From assembly GCF_052113205.1 (NCBI RefSeq), contig NZ_JBFRCU010000003.1:103911-167910 (forward strand): a stretch of 64,000 nucleotides of DNA, given 5' to 3'. Below the pieces are notes generated by a model, which ran no database searches, was not told the DNA's origin, and worked only from the letters and a program-made list of their open reading frames with translations. This document shows positions 53,760 through 61,371 of the stretch, piece by piece. The position numbers and the translations under genes are program-made. Source of the DNA: Inquilinus sp052113205 (GTDB lineage: Bacteria; Pseudomonadota; Alphaproteobacteria; DSM-16000; Inquilinaceae). Each line of letters starts with the position of its first letter. The first letter of the stretch is position 1.

Positions 53760-54700
53760 CGGCGCTGGACCTGCCCTCGGCGCGGGCCCCTGCGCCAACC
53801 CGTCGGCTCGGCCCCCTCGGCCGCCTGTCGGAAAGCCGGCGCTGGGCCTACTACCTGCTGCTTCCGAGCCTGGTGCTGATCCTGGCGGTCGTGCTGTACC
53901 CGACGCTGTGGGGCATGGTGCTCAGCGTCCGCGAGATGAGGCTGAACCGGGTCGACCTCGGGACCGGCTTCGTCGGCCTCAAGCACTACGTCGCGCTGGT
54001 CCATGATCCGGTGTTCTGGCTGTCGCTGCAGAACACCGTCGTCTGGGTCGCGGGGGCCGCGAGCGGCGAGCTTCTGCTCGGGCTGCTGACGGCGCTGGTG
54101 CTCAACACCAGCCTGCCGGGCTTCCGCGTGTTCGGGATCCTGGTGCTGCTGCCCTGGTTCCTGCCGAACGTCGTCGCCGGCCATATGTGGGCGCTGATGC
54201 TGGATCCGCGCCTCGGCGTGCTCAACGACATCCTGGTGCGTGTCGGCATTCTCGGCAGCTACAAGGCGTGGTTCGCGGATCCGGACATGGCGATGTTCGC
54301 CGCCATGGTGGTCGAGGTCTGGCATGGCTTCCCCTTCTTCGCGCTGCTGCTGCTAGCGGCCCTGAAGGGGATCCCCAGCGACCTCTACGAGGCGGCGGCG
54401 ACCGACGGCGCCGGGCTGTGGCGCCAGTTCGTGCATATCACCCTGCCGCAGCTGCGGGTCGTGATCGTGGCGACCGTGGTGCTGCGCGTCATCAGCCTGG
54501 TGAACTCGCCCGACATCCTGCTGATCCTGACCGGCGGCGGGCCGGGCCGCTCGACCCAGGTGCTGTCGCTGTATGCCTTCCTGAAGGCGAACAAGGAATT
54601 CAACTTCGGCTACGCCAGCGCGCTGTCGGTGGTGATGTTCCTGCTGCTGATGGTGTTCAGCTACGCCTATGTGAAGCTTTCCAACGCGATGAGGGACTGA
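53756..54700 (+). CDS. Sugar ABC transporter permease (MalF/UgpA-like)
   Basis: 314-aa inner-membrane protein with six helices. TM1 is YYLLLPSLVLILAVVLYPTL, and the EAA loop for ATPase contact is DLYEAAATDGAGLWRQFVHI. It ends with LLMVFSYAYVKLSNAMRD. The start overlaps the upstream stop (ATGA at 53756) and the stop overlaps the next ATG (TGATG), giving tight coupling. The operon does not encode an ATPase. Confidence 0.92.
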   Translation: MTALDLPSARAPAPTRRLGPLGRLSESRRWAYYLLLPSLVLILAVVLYPTLWGMVLSVREMRLNRVDLGTGFVGLKHYVALVHDPVFWLSLQNTVVWVAGAASGELLLGLLTALVLNTSLPGFRVFGILVLLPWFLPNVVAGHMWALMLDPRLGVLNDILVRVGILGSYKAWFADPDMAMFAAMVVEVWHGFPFFALLLLAALKGIPSDLYEAAATDGAGLWRQFVHITLPQLRVVIVATVVLRVISLVNSPDILLILTGGGPGRSTQVLSLYAFLKANKEFNFGYASALSVVMFLLLMVFSYAYVKLSNAMRD

Positions 54701-55545
54701 TGCTTCGCAGCCACTCCGCCCGGCGCCGGATCCATGTCCTGCTCTGCTATGCCGTCGCCCTGTCGATCGTGGCCTTCGCGATGTTCCCGGTGCTGTGGGC
54801 GCTCCTGACCTCGCTCAAGCCGGAAGCGGACATCGTCACCGCGACGATCCAGTACATCCCGGACCGGGTGACGTTCGACAACTACGTCGCGATCTGGACG
54901 CGCTCCAACTTCCCGACCCTGATCGTCAACAGCGCCGTCGTGACGCTGACGACCGTCGTCATCTGCGTCGTGATCGGGACGCTCGCCTCCTATGCCGTCG
55001 CCCGCTATCGCTTCCGCGGCCGGCGCGAGCTGATGCTGTTCTACCTGGTGGTGCGGATGTTTCCCGCGGTCATGATCATCGTGCCGCTGTTCATCCTGAT
55101 GCGCAGCGTCGGCCTGCTCGACAGCCGCCTCGGGCTGGCGCTGGCCTACACCACCTTCCTGCTGCCGGTCTTCATCTGGATGATGAAGGGGTTCTTCGAT
55201 GCGGTGCCGTCGGAGCTGGAAGACGCTGCCAGGATCGACGGGGCGTCGCGCATCGGCGCGATGCTGCGCATCGTCCTGCCGCTGGTGGCGGGCGGCCTCG
55301 TCGCCACCGCGGTCTTCGTGGCGATCGGGGCCTGGAACGAGTTCCTGTTCGCGCTGATGCTGACCACCAGCACCGGTTCGCGCACCTGGCCGGTCGGGCT
55401 GCAACTCATGGTCGGGGAGTTCCAGCTGCCCTGGGGGGCGCTCTCGGCCGGGGGCATCATCAGCATCGTCCCGGTCGTCGTGCTGTTCGCGATCGTGCAG
55501 CGGGCGATGGTGCGGGGCCTGACGGCCGGGGCCGTCAAAGGCTGA
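54700..55545 (+). CDS. Sugar ABC transporter permease (MalG/UgpE-like)
   Basis: 281-aa inner-membrane protein with six helices. TM1 is LLCYAVALSIVAFAMFPVLW, followed by ALLTSLKPEADIV, the usual MalG start. The EAA loop is ELEDAARIDGASRIGAMLRI, followed by GAWNEFLFALMLTT. It is the last gene of the operon. The following 340 bp contain no further gene on this strand, so the ATPase must come from elsewhere. Confidence 0.92.
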   Translation: MLRSHSARRRIHVLLCYAVALSIVAFAMFPVLWALLTSLKPEADIVTATIQYIPDRVTFDNYVAIWTRSNFPTLIVNSAVVTLTTVVICVVIGTLASYAVARYRFRGRRELMLFYLVVRMFPAVMIIVPLFILMRSVGLLDSRLGLALAYTTFLLPVFIWMMKGFFDAVPSELEDAARIDGASRIGAMLRIVLPLVAGGLVATAVFVAIGAWNEFLFALMLTTSTGSRTWPVGLQLMVGEFQLPWGALSAGGIISIVPVVVLFAIVQRAMVRGLTAGAVKG

Positions 55546-55884
55546 ATGGCGTCCCGGGAGAGAAACCGCGCCGTCGAGCCGACGGCGACCGTCGCCGGCT
55601 TCATTCCCGTCGAATCAACTGAGCAGCAGAAAGCCGACAGATCCCCGGCGATCCGGCGGTGGGCATTGGTGCTCGGCGCCGGGCCGGTCCCGAAACGGCT
55701 GATCAGTTTCGATTCTTGTTGCTGAGCCAGTGCCCGAGGTTGACCGCGAGCATGGGTGCCCCGCAAACGTCGAGGGGGCGGACGGCGTCGAGCACGGAGG
55801 TGTCCGCTGGCTTGCGGGGCACTGCCCCAGTCAGCCTTGCTCTCCGGCGGCACCCTGTCGGAGGCGTTGATCCAGCTCGCCAAG
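55546..55884. other. Gene-free spacer with small hairpin and a degraded minus-strand frame
   Basis: CGCCGTC-GAGCC-GACGGCG at 55569-55587 is a 7-bp stem that could end the dehydratase/ABC transcript. On the minus strand, 55931 downward reads MFENVTAKKLKQFIADLASW, and in another frame PADTSVLDAVRPLDVCGAPM, ending WLSNKNRN and a stop near 55707. Together these look like a small gene broken by a frameshift just after the Rieske oxygenase gene. I recognise no family. Confidence 0.35.
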
Positions 55885-57240
55885 TCAGCGATGAATTGCT
55901 TCAACTTCTTGGCGGTCACGTTCTCGAACATGCGGTGCGTCGTCCTGCTCCAGTCCCTCGAGCAGCGCGAGTTCCTCGTTCGAGGCGCCCAGCTTCCGCC
56001 AATCCTCGCTCTTCGCCACGATTCCCTGATAGGAGCGCAGCTTGGCCTGCGGGACGTGGGGCGACATCAGACCGATCGCTTCGCCGCCTGCGGCGTGCTT
56101 GCGCGCGGCGTCGATCATGACGCGGCGGAACTGGACGATGGCGATGTCGCTGGCCCCCAGGCGCTCGCTGGTGCGGTCGGCGATGGGGCCCATCGATTCC
56201 CACATCATGATGTCCTGGTTGGGGATGCCTGGCACGCCGGTGAAGTTCCCCAGCTTCATCGCCTTCCGATCCTGGAGATAGCTGTTCGCCCTGGTCCGCA
56301 ACACCGGTTTGTAGGTCTCGTCCAGATCGAGTCCGACCTGCGCGCCGCAGAACTTCCGCCAGGCCTCCTGGTCGATGCAGTCGGAATTGTCCCAGGCGAT
56401 GAAGTGGAAATAGCTGGACACGTCGTCCTTGGGCACGATCACGCTCGCGACATTGTATGAGGCGTTCGGCGGGATCAGGGNCGTGAAAGGGGCAACGAAG
56501 ACGGTCATTCGGACGTAATCGTGGGTCTGGGCATTGGCGATCGGCCGGCGGATTGCGGCATAGCGGAAGCCGTAATTGGTGAGCTGCACCTGGATACGCG
56601 GATTCTTGTCGGTCGAAGGACGGGTCCAATGCGTCGCCGTCGCGCCGGCGGTGGTCACCCGTGCCGGCTTCATGTCGGAGGAATGCAGGCTCGAAGAATG
56701 GGCGGAGTCGATCTGCCCTTCCATGATCTGGGCCCAATTGCACGGCAGGTCGATCTTCACGATCGAGATCTTCGTCTCCGGGGTGGGAGCCCAGGGCGGC
56801 GGCTCGAATTCCGGCATCCGGTCTTTCGGGCCCATATAGACCCAGATGAACCCGCCGGCCTCCCGGGTCGGGTACGCCTTGTGCTGCACCTTCTCGGCGA
56901 ACCCGCTTTCCGGCGGCTCGGAGACCATCTCCAGGACCTTGCCGTCCACGTCGAATTTCCAGCCGTGATAGAGGCAGCGCAGCCCACAATCCTCGTTTCG
57001 TCCGAAAAACAGCGACGCCTTGCGGTGCGGGCAATATTCGCCGAGGACGCCGATGCGGCCGTCGGTGTCCCGGAAGGCGACGAGGTCTTCGCCGAACAGG
57101 CGGGCCCTCACCGGCGCGCCATCGCTCTCGATCAGCTGTTCCGACAGAAGCGCCGGCACCCAGTGGCGGCGCATCAGTCGCCCCGTCGGAGCGTCACCTT
57201 CGACGCGGCAGAGCAGCTCGTTCTCGTCGCGAGTCAGCAT
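55885..57240 (-). CDS. Rieske 2Fe-2S ring-hydroxylating dioxygenase, alpha subunit (phthalate 4,5-dioxygenase-like)
   Basis: 451-aa oxygenase. The Rieske domain ligands are Cys70-x-His72 and Cys89-x2-His92 (GEYCPHRKASLF, LRCLYHGWKFD). The mononuclear iron site is in MEGQIDSAHSSSLHSSD. The start MLTRDENELLCRVEGDAPTG closely resembles Pht3/OphA2-type phthalate dioxygenases, which are single-subunit oxygenases fed by a PDR-type reductase. One ambiguous base (n at 56481) leaves one residue undetermined. It is divergent from the reductase gene. Substrate likely a phthalate-like or other aromatic acid; the family is broad. Confidence 0.9.
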   Translation of the reverse strand: MLTRDENELLCRVEGDAPTGRLMRRHWVPALLSEQLIESDGAPVRARLFGEDLVAFRDTDGRIGVLGEYCPHRKASLFFGRNEDCGLRCLYHGWKFDVDGKVLEMVSEPPESGFAEKVQHKAYPTREAGGFIWVYMGPKDRMPEFEPPPWAPTPETKISIVKIDLPCNWAQIMEGQIDSAHSSSLHSSDMKPARVTTAGATATHWTRPSTDKNPRIQVQLTNYGFRYAAIRRPIANAQTHDYVRMTVFVAPFTXLIPPNASYNVASVIVPKDDVSSYFHFIAWDNSDCIDQEAWRKFCGAQVGLDLDETYKPVLRTRANSYLQDRKAMKLGNFTGVPGIPNQDIMMWESMGPIADRTSERLGASDIAIVQFRRVMIDAARKHAAGGEAIGLMSPHVPQAKLRSYQGIVAKSEDWRKLGASNEELALLEGLEQDDAPHVRERDRQEVEAIHR

Positions 57241-57288
57241 GTCGTTTTCCTCCTTTGCGGTAGCTGGGGCTGGTCAAACGCCAATCGA

Positions 57289-57300
57289 TTAGATATCTAA
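57289..57300. promoter_or_regulatory. Putative operator in Rieske/reductase divergent promoter
   Basis: TTAGATATCTAA is a perfect 12-bp palindrome midway between the divergent oxygenase and reductase genes, in an A/T-rich patch. The pattern is typical of MarR-type sites. No MarR, LysR or IclR regulator gene is adjacent, so the regulator must be encoded elsewhere. Confidence 0.55.
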
Positions 57301-57356
57301 GTGATAAGGTAATCTGGTCGGTAGCGGTTGTCGAGAGGAAGGGACGGAGGGTGGCG

Positions 57357-58316
57357 ATGGCCGAAGAAGCAGGGGCCGTTCAGGTCGAGATCACCGAGAA
57401 ACGTCTTGTGGCGGACGACATCTGCCTGTTCGAGCTCCGCTCGGCCGAGAGCCGTCCGTTACCGCCGTTCACGCCAGGCGCGCATATCGGAGTCGCGGTT
57501 CCGAACGGCGAGTTGCGGAAGTACTCGCTCTGCAACAGCCCGGATGAGACCGATCGGTATGTCATCGCGGTCAAGAAGGAGCATGGCGGCCGGGGAGGGT
57601 CGGTCAGCCTGATCGACCGGACGGGAGTGGGCGACCTGATCACGATCGCCCCGCCGCGGAACGACTTCGAGCTCAAGGCCGGCCCGTCGAGCTACATCTT
57701 CATCGCCGGCGGCATCGGCATCACCCCGATCCGGGCCATGATCAAGCACCTGCAGGCGACGCGGGCGGCGCCGTTCAGGCTCTACTACTTCACCCGCACG
57801 CCCGGGATGATGGCTTTCCGCGAGGAGTTCCTGAGCTCGGAGTTCCGGGGGAAGGTGGTGGTCCATCACGACGGCGGCGATCCGGACAAGGCTTATGATC
57901 TTTGGCCTGTGCTCGAAGATCCGAAAGGCGCGCATCTGTACTGCTGCGGGCCGCGCGGATTGATGGAGGCGGTCCGGGACATGACCGGGCACTGGTCGTC
58001 CGCGGCCGTGCATTTCGAGGATTTCGGCGCCGCCAAAGCTCGCCCGGAGGACAACACCCCTTTCACCATACGCTTGGCGAGGAGCGGCGAGAGCTATGAG
58101 GTGCCGGTCGACAAGACGATCCTCGAAGTTCTGCGGGAAGCGGGAAAGGTCCTGCCGAGCTCCTGCGAGAGCGGCACATGCGGAACCTGCAGGACCCGCC
58201 TGGTCTCAGGCGAACCGGACCATCGCGACCTCGCTTTGGCCGAGCACGAGCGCCCGCGGAACATCATGATCTGCGTCTCGCGGGCCAGATCTCCCGACCT
58301 CGTCCTCGACCTTTAG
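57357..58316 (+). CDS. Phthalate dioxygenase reductase-like protein (flavin, NAD and 2Fe-2S domains)
   Basis: 319-aa electron-transfer protein. The flavin-binding barrel has RKYSLCNSPDET, the NAD domain has YIFIAGGIGITPIRAMIKHL and LYCCGPRGLMEAV, and the C-terminal plant-type ferredoxin domain has CESGTCGTCRTRLVSGEPDH with a fourth Cys in MICVSRA. Domain order is that of PDR (OphA1/Pht2-like). ATG 57357 has GGAGG 6 nt upstream. It passes electrons from NADH to the divergent Rieske oxygenase and is followed 9 bp later by a dehydrogenase gene. Confidence 0.92.
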   Translation: MAEEAGAVQVEITEKRLVADDICLFELRSAESRPLPPFTPGAHIGVAVPNGELRKYSLCNSPDETDRYVIAVKKEHGGRGGSVSLIDRTGVGDLITIAPPRNDFELKAGPSSYIFIAGGIGITPIRAMIKHLQATRAAPFRLYYFTRTPGMMAFREEFLSSEFRGKVVVHHDGGDPDKAYDLWPVLEDPKGAHLYCCGPRGLMEAVRDMTGHWSSAAVHFEDFGAAKARPEDNTPFTIRLARSGESYEVPVDKTILEVLREAGKVLPSSCESGTCGTCRTRLVSGEPDHRDLALAEHERPRNIMICVSRARSPDLVLDL

Positions 58317-58325
58317 GAGCGTCCC

Positions 58326-59558
58326 ATGAGCGAGCCCTTGCGGCTGGGCGTCGTCGGGCTTGGCCGAGCCTTCATGCTGATGCTGCCGACCTTCGCGCAT
58401 CATCCCCTGGTCCGGCTCGTCGCTGCCGCCGACCCGCGCAGCGAGGCTCGCCGGCAATTCGAAGCGGACTTCTCGACACCGGAGCTGGCGGCGCGGGTCT
58501 ATGACAGTGTCGAGGCGCTCTGCGCCGACGGCGCGGTCGAGGCGATCTACATCGCCTCTCCGCACCAGCTGCATCTCGAGCATGTCAGGCTGGCCGTGGG
58601 ACACCGCAAGCACATCCTGGTCGAGAAGCCGATGGCGCTTTCCATCGCGGACTGCCGGGCGATGATCGCGGCGGCGCGGGCGGCCGGCGTCCATCTCCTG
58701 GTCGGTCACAGCCACTCCTACGACGCGCCCTATCTGAAGTCGGCGGAGCTGATCCGCACCGGCCGCTTCGGCCGCCCCCGCATGATCGTGGCGACGACCT
58801 ACACCGACTTTCTGTACCGGCCGCGCCGCCCGGAGGAGCTCGACACCTCACAGGGCGGCGGAGTCGTGTTCAGCCAGGCCGCCCATCAGGTCGACGTCGT
58901 TCGGCTGCTTGCCGGCGGGGTCGTGTCGAGCGTCCGAGCTGTCACCGGGCGCTTCGATCCTGCCCGTCCGACCGAAGGCGCCTATCAGGCATTCCTGAAC
59001 TTCTCCGGAGATGCCAGCGCGACGCTGACCTACAGCGGCTATGGCCGATACGACACCGACGAGCATCTCGGCTGGATCGGGGAGCTCGGCCAGAGGCGGG
59101 ATCCGGACGGCTACGGCGCCGCCCGCCGCGGGCTTGCCCGGGTCTCGACGCCGGAAGGGGAGGCGGCGCTGAAGAACGCCCGCGCCTATGGCGCTGCGAA
59201 AGGCGCGATCTCGGCGCCTGCCGCCGCGGCGGAAGGCGCGATCTCGGCGCCTGCCGCCGCGGCGGGGCACAACCATTTCGGCCACATCGTCGTCTCGTGC
59301 GAGAGAGCCGATCTTCGGCCGATGGCGGATGGGGTCATGATCTATGCCGACGACCGATGCTGGCTGGAGCCGCTGGCCGTCCCCGATGTGCCCCGTGCCG
59401 AGGTGGTCGATGAGCTATATGCCGCCGTGAAACAGAATATAGCTCCCCTGCATTCCGGGGAGTGGGGCATGGCGACGCTCGAGGTCTGTCTCGCCATTCT
59501 CGAATCGGCGGCCTCGGGCCGCGAGATCGTGCTCGAGCACCAGATCGCGGCAGGCTGA
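58326..59558 (+). CDS. Gfo/Idh/MocA-family dehydrogenase (phthalate dihydrodiol dehydrogenase-like)
   Basis: 410-aa cytosolic enzyme. Rossmann start LRLGVVGLGRAFMLMLPTFA; catalytic lysine in ILVEKPMALSIADC; QAAHQVDVVRLLAGGVVSSV in the second domain. In phthalate pathways a protein of this family (Pht4/OphB type) oxidises the cis-dihydrodiol formed by the dioxygenase, which fits the genes beside it. A perfect 33-bp tandem duplication (59200-59265) encodes KGAISAPAAAA and EGAISAPAAAA in a surface loop. GGAGCG precedes the ATG. Confidence 0.85.
   Translation: MSEPLRLGVVGLGRAFMLMLPTFAHHPLVRLVAAADPRSEARRQFEADFSTPELAARVYDSVEALCADGAVEAIYIASPHQLHLEHVRLAVGHRKHILVEKPMALSIADCRAMIAAARAAGVHLLVGHSHSYDAPYLKSAELIRTGRFGRPRMIVATTYTDFLYRPRRPEELDTSQGGGVVFSQAAHQVDVVRLLAGGVVSSVRAVTGRFDPARPTEGAYQAFLNFSGDASATLTYSGYGRYDTDEHLGWIGELGQRRDPDGYGAARRGLARVSTPEGEAALKNARAYGAAKGAISAPAAAAEGAISAPAAAAGHNHFGHIVVSCERADLRPMADGVMIYADDRCWLEPLAVPDVPRAEVVDELYAAVKQNIAPLHSGEWGMATLEVCLAILESAASGREIVLEHQIAAG
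59200..59265 (+). repeat. Perfect 33-bp tandem duplication inside a coding region
   Basis: Two identical 33-nt units (59200-59232 and 59233-59265) add one 11-residue Ala-rich copy without changing the frame. Identity at every base, including wobble positions, indicates a recent slippage event. Confidence 0.9.
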
Positions 59559-59640
59559 CCCTCTCTCGGAACCGGGCTTCCATGTCGGCCCTTCGGCAGC
59601 GTGCGGAGACCGTGCGCGTGGCAAAGCCGCGACTCGCCGT

Positions 59641-59847
59641 TCAGCTGTGATCGGCCGGCCCTTCAGGCGGCGGGTTGTTCGCCGCGGCCGAGAGGATGGC
59701 GATCGTGTCCTGTTCGGCCGCGGCAGCGCTCATATAGCGCGGGGCCGTGGTGACCAGAGGGCGGTCGGCATCCGCGGGGTAGTAGATCTCGATCGAGAAG
59801 CGCCCCGTCCGTGCGTCCTCGGCTGCCTCGATGCGGATGAGCGGCAT
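59641..59847 (-). CDS. Conserved-looking small hypothetical protein
   Basis: 68 aa, MPLIRIEAAEDARTGRFSIE start, with a beta-rich N-terminal half (IEIYYPADADRPLVTTAPRY) and an Ala-rich helix near the end (AAAAEQDTIAILSAAAN). There is no membrane segment or known motif. GAGGAGACATCC before ATG 59847 is a good ribosome site; an in-frame ATG at 59874 is less likely. It is convergent with the dihydrodiol dehydrogenase gene. Function unknown. Confidence 0.6.
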   Translation of the reverse strand: MPLIRIEAAEDARTGRFSIEIYYPADADRPLVTTAPRYMSAAAAEQDTIAILSAAANNPPPEGPADHS

Positions 59848-59895
59848 GGATGTCTCCTCAATGAGCCCGGCCACGACGGCAAGTCTCGCATACGA

Positions 59896-60135
59896 TTAGA
59901 CCGCGGCCCGCTCCCGGACCAAGGCGGGAAGACTCTGGCTGCGATACCTTTTGCGGATGGCGGGGAGGATCGGCTTCAGCCGCGATCTCGAACGTTTCGC
60001 GGCTTCGGCGAACTGCTTCGCGACGGCTTCTCCGATCCCCGCTCCACCGTCGGCGACGGTGCCGGCGAATGCCGGGATATGGTTTCCTTTGCGTCCGAAT
60101 GATTTGGCAATCGAGACGCCGGCGCGACGACGCAT
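59896..60135 (-). CDS. Possible 79-aa basic protein
   Basis: Open frame starting MRRRAGVSIAKSFGRKGNHI and ending with a very basic stretch (KRSRSRLKPILPAIRKRYRS). No ribosome site is evident. The segment translating to NHIPAFAGT resembles read-through of a dispersed intergenic repeat rather than a selected protein. It fills most of the 320-bp gap between the small hypothetical gene and the hydroxybutyrate dehydrogenase gene. Confidence 0.25.
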   Translation of the reverse strand: MRRRAGVSIAKSFGRKGNHIPAFAGTVADGGAGIGEAVAKQFAEAAKRSRSRLKPILPAIRKRYRSQSLPALVRERAAV

Positions 60136-60167
60136 CGGCAAGTTCGGATCTGGTATCCTGACGACTT

Positions 60168-60950
60168 CTATTGCGCCGTCCAGCCGCCATCGACCGACAC
60201 GCTGGTGCCGGTGATCTGCTCGGCCGCGTCCGAGCACAGGAAGGCGACCGTGCCGCCCAGCTGCTCCGGCGTCACGAAGGTCATCGAGGGCTGCTTCTCG
60301 CCCAGCAGCTGCCGCGCCGCTTCGTCCTGGCTGATGCCCTTCTCGGCCGCGATCGCGCTGATCTGCTTCTCCACCAGCGGGGTGCGGACCCAGCCCGGAC
60401 ACACCGCGTTGCAGGTGACGCCGGTGCCGGCCGTCTCCAGCCCCACCACCTTGGTCAGCCCGATCAGCCCGTGCTTGGCCGCGACATAGGCGGCCTTGTG
60501 GGCCGAGGCGACCAGGCCGTGGGCGGAGGCGATGTTGACGATCCGGCCCCAACCTTGGCTCTTCATATGCGGCACCGCCGCGGCGATGCCGTGGAACGCC
60601 GCCGACAGGTTGATCGCCAGGATCGCATCCCACTTCTCGGCCGGGAATTCCTCCACCGGCGCGGTGAACTGGATGCCGGCATTGTTCACCAGGATGTCGA
60701 CCCGGCCGAGCTTCTCGACCGTGGCCGCCACCAGGCCGCGCACCGCGTCGCCCTTCGACATGTCGGCGCCGTCATAGACCGCGCGCACCCCGTGCTCGCG
60801 CTCGATACCGCTGCGAATCGCCTCGATTTCGCCGGCGTCGCCGAAGCCGTTCAACACGATGTCGGCACCCTGGCCGGTCAGCACCCGGGCGATGCCGAGC
60901 CCGATGCCGCTGGTCGATCCGGTGACGATCGCAACCTTGCCCTTCAACAT
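60168..60950 (-). CDS. bdhA: 3-hydroxybutyrate dehydrogenase
   Basis: 260-aa SDR that interconverts D-3-hydroxybutyrate and acetoacetate with NAD, used when poly-hydroxybutyrate is mobilised. Cofactor motif IVTGSTSGIGLGIARVL; LVNNAGIQF; Ser in NIASAHGLVAS and Tyr-x3-Lys in AAYVAAKHGLIGLTK. The bacterial BDH hallmarks VCPGWVRTPLVEKQI and KQPSMTFVTPEQLG are present. It lies within 3 kb of an acetoacetate decarboxylase gene, consistent with local ketone-body metabolism. Confidence 0.93.
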   Translation of the reverse strand: MLKGKVAIVTGSTSGIGLGIARVLTGQGADIVLNGFGDAGEIEAIRSGIEREHGVRAVYDGADMSKGDAVRGLVAATVEKLGRVDILVNNAGIQFTAPVEEFPAEKWDAILAINLSAAFHGIAAAVPHMKSQGWGRIVNIASAHGLVASAHKAAYVAAKHGLIGLTKVVGLETAGTGVTCNAVCPGWVRTPLVEKQISAIAAEKGISQDEAARQLLGEKQPSMTFVTPEQLGGTVAFLCSDAAEQITGTSVSVDGGWTAQ

Positions 60951-60995
60951 AGGTCCGTTCCTTGAGATGACGGGAGTGGGGTCTTCGAGGGCGCC

Positions 60996-61178
60996 TCAGC
61001 GCTTGAACAGCGCGTCCGCGACCGATTTATGGCTCTGCTTGCCGGCGATCACGCCGCGGGCGCGGGCGATCTCGGCCTCCAGCTCGGCGACATACGCCTC
61101 GAGCTCGGCGACCGAAAGCCCGTCCAACGGCTTCGGGGGCGCCTTGCGCTGGCGCGGTTCGAGATCTTCGGGGTCCAT
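60996..61178 (-). CDS. DUF1192 family protein
   Basis: 60-aa protein starting MDPEDLEPRQRKAPPKPLDG, then the conserved LSVAELEAYVAELEAEIARA coiled-coil helix and a basic end. This is the alphaproteobacterial DUF1192 family, of unknown role. AAGGAGATGGCCG precedes the ATG. A strong hairpin lies 30 bp upstream (61208-61230). It is upstream of bdhA on the same strand, 45 bp away. Confidence 0.88.
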   Translation of the reverse strand: MDPEDLEPRQRKAPPKPLDGLSVAELEAYVAELEAEIARARGVIAGKQSHKSVADALFKR

Positions 61179-61207
61179 CGGCCATCTCCTTCGGCAGCGG
61201 ATGGACA

Positions 61208-61230
61208 ATCCTCGCGGGCGGCGCGAGGAT
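61208..61230. promoter_or_regulatory. Strong stem-loop upstream of DUF1192 gene
   Basis: ATCCTCGCG and CGCGAGGAT form a perfect 9-bp stem around GGCGG. It lies between the divergent DUF1192 and quinone oxidoreductase genes. There is no T-tract on either side, so it may be a 5'-UTR structure or protein-binding site. Confidence 0.45.
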
Positions 61231-61371
61231 CGGCAAGCCCGGAGCGCAAGCGTGCCGGAGCGCCTGCACTGTCGACGGGCGACCTTAGGCCGCCCCATCC
61301 GACGCCCGGATGACGGCCGCATGACATTTCGGCCATGATCCGGCCCTTTCCGAAAGACAGGGCGAGAGCCG

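Noticed and set aside
51150..53798. An 882-codon open frame on the minus strand
   Set aside because: Antisense to the binding protein and second enolase-superfamily gene; no protein-like signatures.
59200..59265. CRISPR-like repeat
   Set aside because: Only two adjacent copies without spacers and in frame inside a dehydrogenase gene; it is a tandem duplication.
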